Shown: positions 9,500 through 18,250 of the stretch, piece after piece
Numbering within the stretch: the first letter of the stretch is position 1
Layout of the letters: the number at the start of each line of letters is the position of its first letter
Source: UBA7803 sp034522075
GTDB taxonomy: Bacteria; Pseudomonadota; Gammaproteobacteria; Pseudomonadales; Azotimanducaceae
Length of the DNA: 64,000 bases
Assembly (NCBI GenBank): GCA_034522075.1
Contig: JAXHLO010000022.1
Span: forward strand, 62,001 to 126,000
Reading direction: 5' to 3'
Position numbers and translations under genes: made by a program
Notes under the pieces: model-generated
The model's input: the letters and a program-made list of their open reading frames with translations, nothing else
Told to the model about the DNA's origin: nothing
Database searches by the model: none

Positions 9500-9649
9500 A
9501 TGCTCTACACCATAGTCGTCGTCCTACTGATCTTGTGGCTTCTGGGTCTGGTGACCTCAACCACCATGGGCGGGCTCGTGCACGTTCTGCTGGTTCTGGC
9601 CATCGTCGTGGTCCTGGTCAGAGTCCTCTCGGGCCGCCGGCCTTTGTGA
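9500..9649 (+). CDS. Lmo0937-family (DUF5670) small membrane protein
   Basis: A 49-residue hydrophobic protein with two predicted helices separated by a short TSTTMGGLVHV turn. Length and that pattern are characteristic of the lmo0937/DUF5670 group, often stress-associated. ATG at 9500 with AGAGG upstream. First gene of a possible envelope-stress set with the next two lipoprotein genes. Confidence 0.8.
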   Translation: MLYTIVVVLLILWLLGLVTSTTMGGLVHVLLVLAIVVVLVRVLSGRRPL

Positions 9650-9707
9650 AACAAACGCCAAAGTGCCCCGGGCAGCCGGGGCCCTACCGCACAACCAGAG
9701 TACAATC

Positions 9708-10109
9708 ATGAACATACCGATCTCTCTACCGCAGATTAAACTCCCAGCAGCAGCGGCTCGAAGCCTGCTGGCAGGCGCCCTGGTGCTTGCCGTGGCCGGC
9801 TGCGCCAGCCTGCCGCCCCCCACGGCTCAGCTCGCGGTTGCCGAGGCTTCCGTCAACCGCGCCGATACCAGTAATACGCGGGCGAGCGCACCGGGCGAAC
9901 TACAGATCGCCGTGGCCAAACTGGCTAGTGCACAACAAGCAGCAGCGCGCGAGGACTATGTTCTGGCAGCGCAACTGGCCGAACAGGCTGAAGTGGATGC
10001 ACAGGTTGCCATGCTGCACGCTGAAAGAGTGCGCTCGCAGCGATCGGCTCAGGAATCGCTGGACGCAGCCGAAGCGCTGCGCGAAGAAAGCCGCCGCAGG
10101 AATCTATGA
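9708..10109 (+). CDS. DUF4398-type lipoprotein
   Basis: A 133-residue predicted lipoprotein: signal peptide ending in AVAGC, then a helical, Ala/Glu-rich domain (AVAEASVNRAD, LASAQQAAAREDY) as in DUF4398 proteins. Likely anchored to the outer membrane with a periplasmic coiled coil. ATG at 9708. Its stop overlaps an ATG for the downstream OmpA-domain gene (ATGA), implying translational coupling. Confidence 0.8.
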   Translation: MNIPISLPQIKLPAAAARSLLAGALVLAVAGCASLPPPTAQLAVAEASVNRADTSNTRASAPGELQIAVAKLASAQQAAAREDYVLAAQLAEQAEVDAQVAMLHAERVRSQRSAQESLDAAEALREESRRRNL

Positions 10110-10132
10110 AAGCTTTTAGGAGCATCAATACC

Positions 10133-11032
10133 ATGAATACGCGAACGATATTTCAAGGGGCATGCCTGTTGGCTATGGCAAGTCTATTTGCCGCCTGCAG
10201 TTCGGTTCCTTCCGCCAACACAGCGCTGGATCAGGCCCGCGACCGTTACGAAGCCGCACAGCGCGACTCACAGATCACGAGCCTGGCTGCCGAAGAACTG
10301 AAGCAAGCGGGCCAGTCGTTGAGCGCAGCTATGCAGGCCTGGGAAGATCAGGAGCCGAACGCCACGGTTGACCACCTGGCATACATGACGCTGCAGCATG
10401 TGGTTGTCGCCGAGGAAACAGCGCTCGGACGCGCTGCTCAGGCGGTCACCGCCGGTGCAGCAGCAGAGCGCGAACGCATGCGTCTGGCGTTGCGCACCGG
10501 CGAGGCCGACCGGGCCCGTGCAGATCTTGCCGAATCACAAAGGCGCAGCGATCTCATGGCCACGGCTCAGGCAGAAGCGGACGCCGCAGCCAAACGCGAG
10601 GAGGAGCGAAAGGATGCCCGTGTTGCAGAGTTGGAAGCGCAACTCGTGGCGCTCAACGCCAAGAAGACCGACCGCGGGATGGTTCTGACTCTGGGTGATG
10701 TGTTGTTCGATACCGGTCAAGCGCAGATTCGCGCCGAGGGGGCACGCAACATGCAGAAGCTTGCGGAGTTCCTCAAGCGCTACCCGGAGGCACGCGCCTC
10801 AATCGAAGGCCACACCGACAGCGTGGGCTCGGCCGCATCGAACTACAGCCTGGCCCAGCGGCGCGCGGACAGTGTCCATTCAGCGTTGAGGGCACTGGGC
10901 GTACCGGCCGCCAGCCTGAGCACGCGGGCGCATGGTCCGGACATTCCCGTGGCGACAAATGAAACGGCTTCCGGGCGGCAGATGAATCGCCGCGTGGAAA
11001 TCGTCTTCGCAAATGATGTTGCGGGGAGCTGA
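10133..11032 (+). CDS. OmpA-family lipoprotein with N-terminal DUF4398-like helix
   Basis: A 299-residue outer-membrane-anchored peptidoglycan-binding protein. Lipobox LFAAC follows the signal peptide, a long Ala/Glu/Arg coiled-coil of about 150 residues comes next, and the C-terminal OmpA domain has LFDTGQAQIR, IEGHTDSVGS, LAQRRADSV and QMNRRVEI, the residues that grip diaminopimelate. An upstream ATG at 10106 overlaps the previous stop and has AGGA, so the protein may start nine residues earlier; 10133 gives the cleaner lipoprotein signal. Same helical domain as the gene before it, so the pair probably acts together in the envelope. Confidence 0.9.
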   Translation: MNTRTIFQGACLLAMASLFAACSSVPSANTALDQARDRYEAAQRDSQITSLAAEELKQAGQSLSAAMQAWEDQEPNATVDHLAYMTLQHVVVAEETALGRAAQAVTAGAAAERERMRLALRTGEADRARADLAESQRRSDLMATAQAEADAAAKREEERKDARVAELEAQLVALNAKKTDRGMVLTLGDVLFDTGQAQIRAEGARNMQKLAEFLKRYPEARASIEGHTDSVGSAASNYSLAQRRADSVHSALRALGVPAASLSTRAHGPDIPVATNETASGRQMNRRVEIVFANDVAGS

Positions 11033-11084
11033 GGCCCCGAGAGGGAGACCCAGTTCGATATTCACGAAGCAACCCTTTGAACAA

Positions 11085-11103
11085 CCCGGCCGTAGCGGCC
11101 GGG
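11085..11103. terminator. Hairpin between convergent genes
   Basis: A perfect 8-bp stem CCCGGCCG / CGGCCGGG with a TAG triloop lies between the OmpA-family gene and the convergent sensor remnant, so it can act for both strands. No T-run. Confidence 0.5.
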
Positions 11104-11116
11104 AGAGTCGTGAGTC

Positions 11117-11996
11117 TCACCCGCGACGGGATCCATTATCGGTACGCTGACGCACGGCAACGGCACGCAACAAATCCAGGGACAGAGGCTTGTAGACAGT
11201 GACCGGACAGGCGTCTACGGCCCGCATACGCGCCTCAATGGAACGGTCAAAGGTCATGAGTGCCACGCTTGATCCCGGTGCCTTGCGTTGGATCTCCCTG
11301 GCCAGCTTAAGCCCCGCCAGTGAACCGCCGAAGTGTTCATCGACGAGGACCAATACACGCTCGCGGGACGCCACTTCCACGGCCTCTTCCGGACGCGTCA
11401 TGCAGACGACATGCAGCCCCATCGCAGACGCTTCCTTCAGGAACGATTCGGTCAGCTGATCGCCCGTATCCAGCACGACGACCTGCAAGCCGAGATTGGA
11501 CGCAATCTGTTGCAATGCCGCTCCGGCAGCGGCTGCCCGTTCCGGCCCAGCCGAGCGTTGCAGACCCAGCGCATAGTGGCGCAGTGACGAGATCATCTGC
11601 CGGGTATCGTGTCCCGCGGCCAGAATCAGGCGGCCTTTCTCCGCCAGGTCGCCCAGCGCCCACTCCCGCTCCTCTGCCAACCGGACGGCCCGTTGCGTGG
11701 CCTCCAGCTCGCCAGCCAGGCTGCGATTGAGGCGCCTTTCCGCATCGATACGCTGAATCCGCATACGGCGAATACGCAACGCAATACCCAGGGCCAGGAA
11801 TACGGCTTCAAAGTAGACGAAGGCCCCATAGAGATGTTGATTCAGCGGTACCGTGTCGACAACGCCAACCGAGATTCGCGGAATGATCCACGAACACGTA
11901 CGCAGACTGCAGCGAATCGGCGGGATCCTCACCCGGCACGAGATCAATGACGCTTGCCTGAAGTCCAACCAACCAGAGAGCAAGCCAGGGCGACAT
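11117..11996 (-). pseudogene. 7TMR-DISM-type sensor protein, internally deleted
   Basis: From the ATG at 11996 a signal peptide leads into the beginning of a periplasmic sensing domain (VIDLVPGEDPADSLQS). Within 45 codons the frame changes and the sequence resumes at the last membrane helix (FEAVFLALGIALRIRRMR), a coiled coil, a His-containing helix (AAGHDTRQMISSLR) and a receiver-like C-terminal domain (VLVLVDEHFGGSLAG, then TVYKPLS). The bulk of the sensor domain and most of the seven-helix region are missing, as is a recognisable ATP-binding domain. This is a deletion derivative, not a simple sequencing slip. Confidence 0.6.
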
Positions 11997-12164
11997 GCTG
12001 AACGCTGCCTAACGCTCTCTGGACCGGATGGGTCTGGAGCCGTGTGCATCCGCCGGCAGCGACAATGTCATTCCATACCTCTGTCATGCGGCAGCCGAGC
12101 TGCCAGGCATTAGAGCTATGGTGAGAATAACCGAGCGAATCTATGCGTTCATGTCGGATTCCGG

Positions 12165-12343
12165 CTACTGGAAAACATAGCCGGCACCCGAGCCGGGAAA
12201 ATCGTTGTTTGTCTGATCGCCATCGACACCGGTGGCCAGACTGGCCTCCTGCTCGGCGCCTATCACGACCCGGCCCTGGGAGAGATCCGCCGAAGAGCCG
12301 AACATATCGGGGGACTCGGCATTCGACGCTTTCAGGTACGCCT
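12165..12343 (-). pseudogene. FG-GAP/integrin-like repeat remnant
   Basis: About 58 codons encode one FG-GAP repeat: YLKASNAES, then FGSSADLSQGRVVIGA, then LATGVDGDQTNND and GAGYVF, the regular layout of large bacterial FG-GAP surface proteins. It is bounded by stops on both sides with no further repeats, so it is a fragment of a lost multi-repeat gene. Confidence 0.55.
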
Positions 12344-12483
12344 ATTGACAAACGCCGGCATACGCCCGCGGACCTATATGGAAGGCTTGCTACACGCCGC
12401 CGTCACGCTGGTGTGACCCCGTCATCACAGGGTGCGATGGAGACTGCGCTCCCGATCAATACAAACCCACGGAGTACGAATCC

Positions 12484-12963
12484 ATGCGAACCTTAAAAAT
12501 CGCCTTTGCAGCACTGATATTCGCCGTCGTTGCCGCACAAGTTCAGGCAGACGATCACGGGCCCGCCGGCACGATCGTCGACGTTGCCCGAGAGGCTGGC
12601 AGCTTCGAGACACTGTTGACGGCCCTCGACGCTGCTTCACTGACGCAAACGCTCCAGGGCGATGGCCCCTTCACGGTATTCGCACCTACCGACGCGGCAT
12701 TCGCTGCCCTGCCGACGGGAACACTGGAAGGTCTGCTGGCGGATCCTGATGCACTGACTGCTGTTCTGACCTACCACGTCGTCGCCGGCCGGACCACGGC
12801 AGCGCAGGTAGCAAATCTGACTAGCGTGACGACGCTGCAGGGTGGCGATCTGTCGATAACCAGCAACGACGGCGTAACCGTCGGCGACGCCAACGTCACC
12901 GCGGCAGATGTGGAAGCTTCCAACGGAATCATTCACGTCATCGACGCCGTACTCATTCCGTAA
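12484..12963 (+). CDS. Fasciclin (FAS1) domain exported protein
   Basis: A 159-residue protein: signal peptide (ends near VQAD), then a single FAS1 domain. Hallmarks are GPFTVFAPTDAAFAALP (H1 region), LTYHVVAGR, and NGIIHVIDAVLIP at the end (H2). Predicted periplasmic or secreted adhesion/stress protein. Length is normal for single-domain FAS1 proteins. Confidence 0.93.
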   Translation: MRTLKIAFAALIFAVVAAQVQADDHGPAGTIVDVAREAGSFETLLTALDAASLTQTLQGDGPFTVFAPTDAAFAALPTGTLEGLLADPDALTAVLTYHVVAGRTTAAQVANLTSVTTLQGGDLSITSNDGVTVGDANVTAADVEASNGIIHVIDAVLIP

Positions 12964-12999
12964 CCCCCGAACTGTCAGATCTGTCGCGCACCACCTCCT

Positions 13000-13021
13000 A
13001 TATACGCCTTCTGGCGTATAT
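13000..13021. promoter_or_regulatory. Perfect inverted repeat between fasciclin and receiver genes
   Basis: ATATACGCC and GGCGTATAT form a perfect 9-bp dyad around TTCT, 37 bases after the fasciclin stop and about 45 bases before the receiver gene start. It lacks a U-run, so an operator is as likely as a terminator. Confidence 0.4.
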
Positions 13022-13066
13022 CCCTTCCAATTCGGTTATGGTCCAGTGGAGGGAGGGCTTTGAGCC

Positions 13067-13432
13067 GTGCGCGTTCTGGTTGCTGACGATCATCCCATTT
13101 CCCGTTCCGGGATCGAGTTTCTGCTGTCGGGCGAGCCGGATCTGGATCTGGTTGGCTCGGCGGCAGACGGTGATCAGGTTCTCGAGCTCACGGCGGCCCT
13201 AGCACCCGATGTGGTCATCCTGGATCTGATACTGCCGAAGCGTCCCAGGCTGGTGGTACTGGAATACCTGAAACGCCTCCATCCCTGCCCGCGGATCGTC
13301 GTCATCTCCGGACAGGCTACCGGCCTCTCTTTCCGGCAGGCGCTGGACAGCGGTGCCGATGCGATTGTTTCCAAGGAGGACACATCGGATGAGGTGCTCG
13401 CTGCGCGTTTGGGGCTGGAGCCACGCGGCTAG
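13067..13432 (+). CDS. Single-domain response regulator receiver (NarL-like, lacks HTH)
   Basis: A 121-residue CheY-like receiver: acidic pocket DDH near residue 7, phospho-acceptor Asp in VVILDLILP near residue 52, Ser in VVISGQA, Lys in VSKEDT. This is the receiver type normally joined to a LuxR helix-turn-helix, but the chain ends right after the fifth helix (EVLAARLGLEPRG). The last residues look off-frame, so the DNA-binding half was probably lost by a frameshift or truncation. GTG start at 13067 with GGAGGGAGGG upstream. Confidence 0.75.
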   Translation: MRVLVADDHPISRSGIEFLLSGEPDLDLVGSAADGDQVLELTAALAPDVVILDLILPKRPRLVVLEYLKRLHPCPRIVVISGQATGLSFRQALDSGADAIVSKEDTSDEVLAARLGLEPRG

Positions 13433-13448
13433 GGTAGTGGTAGAGACA

Positions 13449-14018
13449 TCAGCCTCGACCCGGGCCGACTTCGCCTGACCGGAATCCAGACCCGGGAGAG
13501 GGCGTGCCCACGGGCTCGATCTCCCGAACGGCACCGGTATCAGGGTCGAACACCCTGCGACTCACCCGGCTCAGGTCCACACCGGTCACGCGAACGAACT
13601 TCGCGCCTTCGGCGTACTGAATCGAGTGGATCTCACGAACATCGAACAATCCAGCCTGACCCGGTTCCAGGCGGAAAGTTCGCACCGGTTGCACATTGCC
13701 GTCCTCCGCCTGCCAGATGGTCATATCGGTATAACTCACGGCCTGGCCGTAGACCGCCCAGGAACTGCCATGATCGTGGGGCGGCGAATTGCGCGGGTCG
13801 GTCATGTTGTAGGTCAGCACGCAGAAGTGAAGCTCGGGGTCTTCATAGATCTGGCGGACGCCGGAAGGCTCGTCTGCACCCAGATACTCGGCACGGAAAT
13901 CCGGGTCGCGCAGCAGATGCTCGACCTTCTGCCTGACCAGCTCCCGGCCGTCATGGTCGTCCCCCTTCTGGAGAATCGCTCGGGTGTCGTTGCAGAAATC
14001 GTTCAGGGCCTGACTCAT
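13449..14018 (-). CDS. Cysteine dioxygenase-family cupin
   Basis: A 189-residue mononuclear iron thiol dioxygenase, expected to oxidise cysteine or a related thiol to its sulfinate. The iron ligands are visible as PPHDHGSSWAVYG (two His) and the later His in REIHSIQY; a Glu/Tyr-rich beta-barrel surrounds them. The family needs three His rather than 2-His-1-Glu, which agrees. It is followed downstream on another strand by the receiver, and upstream by a decayed methyltransferase on the same strand, possibly once one operon. Confidence 0.85.
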   Translation of the reverse strand: MSQALNDFCNDTRAILQKGDDHDGRELVRQKVEHLLRDPDFRAEYLGADEPSGVRQIYEDPELHFCVLTYNMTDPRNSPPHDHGSSWAVYGQAVSYTDMTIWQAEDGNVQPVRTFRLEPGQAGLFDVREIHSIQYAEGAKFVRVTGVDLSRVSRRVFDPDTGAVREIEPVGTPSPGSGFRSGEVGPGRG

Positions 14019-14084
14019 AGCCGCAGCTCCAGCATTGACGAAAAACTATGCTGAGGGGCCCGCGATGCGGCAACCCCCAGCGAC

Positions 14085-14344
14085 TCAGAACGTCCGGATA
14101 AGGGTACCGACATTGTGCCCATGGATGCAGTAGCAGCCTGAGCCGCCGCCGAGATCCATGATCTTGCTGCGTCCCGAGAGATCCACGTGACGGTGGAAAC
14201 GCCGAGCCGCGCCCATGCCGATGGAGTAGGTGGCCTCGTGATAGGCCCGGGCCCTGTCCACTGTGAAGGTCTCGTCGTAACGCCCAAGCAGTTTCTGATC
14301 CGCTGCAGCCGCACGGTGTCCGGCCGATTAATGGAATCCGGCAT
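14085..14344 (-). pseudogene. SAM-dependent methyltransferase remnant
   Basis: ATG at 14344 has GGAGAAGAAG before it and starts MPDSINRPDTVRLQRI. After about 22 codons the frame shifts and reads FTVDRARAYHEATYSIGMG, then KIMDLGGGSGCYCI, the glycine-rich SAM-binding motif I of O-methyltransferase-like enzymes, and stops. The middle and the catalytic C-terminal half are missing. Located immediately upstream of the cysteine dioxygenase gene on the same strand. Confidence 0.55.
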
Positions 14345-14405
14345 GTCTTCTTCTCCCCAACGCTCTCTGCGTATCATGGCGGTATATGACCTTCGAGGAA
14401 ACGCC

Positions 14406-15173
14406 ATGAGCTATGACTACGTCACCATCGAACGTGCAGATGGGATTCCCCATCGTCCGTTTCGACCGCAAGAAGAATCTGAACGCGTTCGACGCTCAGT
14501 TGATCCTGGAGCTAACCGATGTGGCCCGACAGTTTCAGGAGGATCTGGAGACGAGGGCGGTAGTACTCACGGGCGCGCCGGACTACTTCTCCGCCGGTGC
14601 CGACATTCAGGACATGGCAACCCGGGCCGGACTGTCCGACCTGGAGCGGCGCCAGAGCTACTACCGCGGTGTGCGCCTGTGCGAGGCGTGGGAAGCCATG
14701 CCGCAGATCACAGTCGCGGCCATGGAACGGCTCGCTGTGGGCGCCGGAGTTGCCCTGCCGCTCGCCTGCGACTGGCGCGTGATGGGAGAAAGCGCCTACC
14801 TGTACGTCCCTGAGGTGAAGATCGGGCTGACGTGCAGTGGGGCGCCCTGCCGCGTCTGGTGAATCTGGTGGGGCCGGCCCGAGCCAAGCGCATCTGCATT
14901 CTCTGCGAGCAGATGAATGCGCCCACGGCCCTGGACTGGGGCCTGGTGGACGAGGTGGCAGCGGACGGCAAGACCGTTGAAAAGGCGCTCGAGATGGCCC
15001 GCACGGTAGTGGAGCGGCCAGCCGTGGCCGTAGCCATGATCAAAGAGGGCGTGAACGCCATAGCCGGAGCCCTGAACCACACCGCCAGCTATGCGGACGC
15101 CGACCAGAGCCAGCTCAGCGCCGCCACTGACGATGCGCGCAATGCCAGGGACCGATTCAATAAAGAGCGCTAG
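14406..15173 (+). pseudogene. Enoyl-CoA hydratase/isomerase, two frameshifts
   Basis: ATG at 14406 (GAGGAA upstream) starts MSYDYVTIERADG; the frame shifts near 14448 into FDRKKNLNAFDAQLI, and again near 14830 between EVKIGL and MQWGALPRLVNLVG. In between the crotonase oxyanion-hole segments are present (YFSAGADIQDM; VAAMERLAVGAGVALPLACD). Both breaks fall inside otherwise perfectly conserved blocks, so one or two missing bases at each site would restore a 255-residue enzyme. Treat as recently broken or as consensus error. Confidence 0.75.
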
Positions 15174-15182
15174 CGACGAGAC

Positions 15183-15200
15183 CTACCTGGGCGCAGGTAG
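15183..15200. terminator. Hairpin between convergent hydratase and carbonic anhydrase remnants
   Basis: CTACCTG and CAGGTAG form a perfect 7-bp stem around GGCG just after the hydratase stop. Confidence 0.45.
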
Positions 15201-15211
15201 ACGTAATTCTC

Positions 15212-15535
15212 CTAGGGAAAGGAGACCCGGCCGGTCGCTACATCGTATATCGCCCCGACAATCAGCAACTCGCCGGCGGCAACGAGGTCAGCAATGACCT
15301 GGCTGCGGTCGCGAATACTTTTCACGTTCAGGTCGACATTCGCGTGAGTCACGGCGGATACGAATTCGGCGTTACCGCTGGTTCGCGAACCTTCGAACCC
15401 CGGCACGGCATAGATGGCCGGTGCCAGATTGCTCAGCGTGTGGGTCAAGCTGCCGAGCTGCACGCCATCGCAGGCACCCTTCACGGCGCCGCAGTCGGTA
15501 TGCCCGAGCACCACGAACACGTCGCCGATACCCTG
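15212..15535 (-). pseudogene. Beta-carbonic anhydrase, N-terminally truncated
   Basis: The frame encodes the C-terminal part of a beta-class carbonic anhydrase: VVLGHTDCGAVKGACDG with the second His-x-x-Cys zinc ligands, LSNLAPAIYAVPGFEG, and GAIYDVATGRVSF. The first half, including the Cys-x-Asp/Ser-Arg zinc motif, is absent; residues before 15535 do not resemble the family. The nhaR gene starts 120 bp away divergently, so the truncation may come from a rearrangement there. Confidence 0.65.
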
Positions 15536-15654
15536 ATCGCGCTCGATTGTTACGCACTTTCGCTTCGCTTTTTTCGATGCCACAGCGTTGTTGGCAGCCC
15601 GCTGGTGTCGTGCCGGTAACCTGCCGTAAGCTGACACATCCAGGGAGGGCCCAA

Positions 15655-16554
15655 GTGCGACACCTCAACTACAATCACCTGCTGTATTTCTGGACGGTGG
15701 CCCGCGAAGGCAGCATCACCCGCGCATCGGAAGTGCTGTTTCTGACCCCGCAGACCATCAGCGGGCAGCTCAAGCTCCTGGAAGAGACCATCGGCCAGCC
15801 TTTGTTTCACCGGGTCGGCAGGCGCCTGGTGCTGTCCGAGACGGGCCAGCTGGTCAAAGAGTATGCGGACGAGATCTTCTCCCTGGGAGCCGAACTGGCC
15901 CAGCGCATGAAGAACCTTGATCCTGGAACGCCCATCGCGCTCAATGTCGGTGTTGTCAACTCGATCGCGAAGCTGATCAGCTACCAGATCCTGGCGCCGG
16001 GGCTGGAGGGCGACCAGGGGATTCGACTGACCTGCTGGGAGGGCTCGCTGGAGCATCTGCTGGCAGAGCTCGCCATCCATCGGCTGGATCTCGTGATCTC
16101 CGACCATCCCATTCCAACGGGCCTGAGTGTGCGCGCATACAATCACCCGCTCGGCGAGAGCGGCGTGTCATTCTTCGCCGGCGCATCGATCGCCGAGAGC
16201 TACGCCCGGGATTTTCCCGCCTCGCTCGATCACGCACCAGTGCTCCTGCCCATGAATACCAGCGCACTGCGCCGGCGTCTCGATGACTGGTTCGAGGCGC
16301 GGGGGATTCGCCCCAGGGTGATTGCCGAGTTCGACGACAGCGCCCTGCTCAAGGCCTTTGGCGAGGCTGGTCTCGGACTGTTTCCCGCCCCATCGGTAAT
16401 CGCCGAACAGGTAGCGACCATGTATTCCGCGAGCCGAATCGGCGAGGTCGACGGGGTGCACGAGACCTACTTCGCGATCTCTCCGGAACGCAAGATCAAG
16501 CACCCGGCTGTGCGGATGATCACCGAATCGGCCAGGGCCCGGCTCTTTTCCTGA
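15655..16554 (+). CDS. nhaR: NhaR-type LysR transcriptional activator
   Basis: A 299-residue LysR regulator whose opening HLNYNHLLYFWTVAREGS and following LTPQTISGQLKLLEE match NhaR, the Na+-responsive activator of the NhaA antiporter and of stress genes. The effector domain carries DLVISDHPIP and EFDDSALLKAFGEAGLGLF, both NhaR-like. GTG start at 15655 with AGGGAGG. No nhaA lies in this window, so it acts on distant targets. Confidence 0.9.
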   Translation: MRHLNYNHLLYFWTVAREGSITRASEVLFLTPQTISGQLKLLEETIGQPLFHRVGRRLVLSETGQLVKEYADEIFSLGAELAQRMKNLDPGTPIALNVGVVNSIAKLISYQILAPGLEGDQGIRLTCWEGSLEHLLAELAIHRLDLVISDHPIPTGLSVRAYNHPLGESGVSFFAGASIAESYARDFPASLDHAPVLLPMNTSALRRRLDDWFEARGIRPRVIAEFDDSALLKAFGEAGLGLFPAPSVIAEQVATMYSASRIGEVDGVHETYFAISPERKIKHPAVRMITESARARLFS

Positions 16555-16581
16555 CGAGCAGACTCCGGCACTGGCAGTCAC

Positions 16582-16857
16582 TTACGGGAGCACAGCGCCG
16601 GCTGACCGGTGCGACGCTGCCCTATCCGCCACTCGCTGCAGAGCCCGCCATCGAGTCGGAACAATGCCCAGCGCCTCCGCGAGATCTGCAAGGTAGACGC
16701 GCCCTGCGGAACTCGTCGAATCGACCAGGCGATGGGCGTCCAGGTAAATCCTCTCGGCCTCCGCCACGGGGTACGCGCGCATCATGAAGTCCCTCGGTCT
16801 GGGCAGCAGGCTTCCTGCTCGTGGCTCATGCAGGTCGGGGTTGGCGGTCTGCCACAT
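16582..16857 (-). CDS. Hypothetical protein
   Basis: A 91-residue soluble, Arg/Ala-rich protein from the ATG at 16857, which has GGAGG eight bases upstream. It contains a compact region (PRPRDFMMRAYPVAEAERIYLDAHR would be one helix pair; then YLADLAEALGIVP). I do not recognise the family. Convergent with nhaR and divergent from purK. Good start signal and regular amino-acid content favour a real gene. Confidence 0.45.
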   Translation of the reverse strand: MWQTANPDLHEPRAGSLLPRPRDFMMRAYPVAEAERIYLDAHRLVDSTSSAGRVYLADLAEALGIVPTRWRALQRVADRAASHRSAGAVLP

Positions 16858-17062
16858 CACGATAGCCTCCGAAACACTGCCGTTACTGTTACAGGACGCC
16901 AGTTCCGCGGAAATCTGATTGTTCCTGAGAGAAGCTTCGCCTGGCTCGAATGACGCAGCCCGCCACCTCGAAAAAACCTGTGCAAACCCACCGGAACTTC
17001 GAATGTTCCCCACGGGGCATTGCTGTAGTCTGGCGGCCGCTTCGAGCCCTGAGGAGCCAGCA

Positions 17063-18250
17063 TTGCAAGATCCGGAACCCGGCCCCGCGGCGCAACAGTG
17101 CCGTGTCGGCATCATCGGCGGCGGGCAACTCGGATGGATGCTCTGTCGTGCCGCGCGCGAGCTGCACATGGAAACCATCGTCCTGACACCCCAGGCCGAA
17201 TGCCCGGCCGCTGCGCAAGCCGACCGATTGTTGATCGGCACCCTGGACGATACCGATATCGCCGCGCGCCTCGCCGATGCTGCTGATGTGATCACGTTCG
17301 AGATCGAAGCCGTTGCACCGGCCGTACTCGAGCTGTTGGCGTCGAGAGTCGAATCCTGCTCCGTTCAGGTGCATCCCGCGCCAGATGTATTGCTGCTGCT
17401 GCAGAATAAGTTGCGACAAAAGCTATGGCTTGAAAAGCATGGCTTTCCCACCGCCACATTCATGGCGGGCGCTGGAACACCCGACGATGCGATGGCCGCA
17501 GGGCGGCTGGGCCTGCCGCTGGTGCAGAAAGCCGCCACCGGCGGCTATGACGGTCGCGGAGTACAGATCATCCGCGACACTTCGTCGCTGGAACGGCTGT
17601 GGCCCGTGCCGGCCGTCCTGGAAGCATTCGTTGCTGATGCCATCGAGCTGGCGGTCGTGGTGGCGCGAGCGGCGGATGGCAGCCTGGCGACTTATCAGCC
17701 CGCCTCGATGTGCTTCCATACCGAAGGCAACGTCCTGGACACAGTCTCCGCTCCCGCTGCCATTTCCCGCGACCAGGCAGACCGAGCGATGCGGCTGGCC
17801 GAGGACATCGTAGACCGGCTCGACGGTGTCGGTGTCTTCAGCATCGAGATGTTCCTGACGGCCAGGGACGAGCTGCTCGTCAACGAAATTTCCCCACGCG
17901 TGCACAACGCCGGGCATCTCACCGTGGAGGCTTGCGAGACTTCCCAGTTCGAACAGCACCTGCGTGCGGTGACCGGCATGGCATTGCGATCGAGTGACCA
18001 GCACCGCGCTGCGGCCATGAAAAACCTGCTGTTCGATGCGGGCCTTGCGCACTTGTGCGGCCGCGCCCCGAGCCGCTCCGTCAGTGACGATGCTGGCGTC
18101 GCCGTTTACTGGTACGGCAAGCTCAACGGCACGCCCCGTCGCAAGATGGGCCACATCACGGCGCTGGCCGATACACCCTCGGCCGCCGAGCACCGTGCCA
18201 GCTCGGCTTCGGATCGCCTTTGCAACCCACCACTCGGAGCGCTCGCGTGA
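17063..18250 (+). CDS. purK: N5-carboxyaminoimidazole ribonucleotide synthase
   Basis: ATP-grasp enzyme converting AIR, bicarbonate and ATP to N5-CAIR in purine synthesis. The N-terminal GIIGGGQLGWMLC is the PurK signature; the ATP-grasp core follows with LVQKAATGGYDGRGV near residue 160, and NEISPRVHNAGHLTVEAC near residue 280 provides the Mg/ATP ligands. About 395 residues from a TTG at 17063 preceded by GAGGAG; upstream in-frame codons have no PurK counterpart. It overlaps purE by GTGA, so the two enzymes are translationally coupled. Confidence 0.93.
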   Translation: MQDPEPGPAAQQCRVGIIGGGQLGWMLCRAARELHMETIVLTPQAECPAAAQADRLLIGTLDDTDIAARLADAADVITFEIEAVAPAVLELLASRVESCSVQVHPAPDVLLLLQNKLRQKLWLEKHGFPTATFMAGAGTPDDAMAAGRLGLPLVQKAATGGYDGRGVQIIRDTSSLERLWPVPAVLEAFVADAIELAVVVARAADGSLATYQPASMCFHTEGNVLDTVSAPAAISRDQADRAMRLAEDIVDRLDGVGVFSIEMFLTARDELLVNEISPRVHNAGHLTVEACETSQFEQHLRAVTGMALRSSDQHRAAAMKNLLFDAGLAHLCGRAPSRSVSDDAGVAVYWYGKLNGTPRRKMGHITALADTPSAAEHRASSASDRLCNPPLGALA

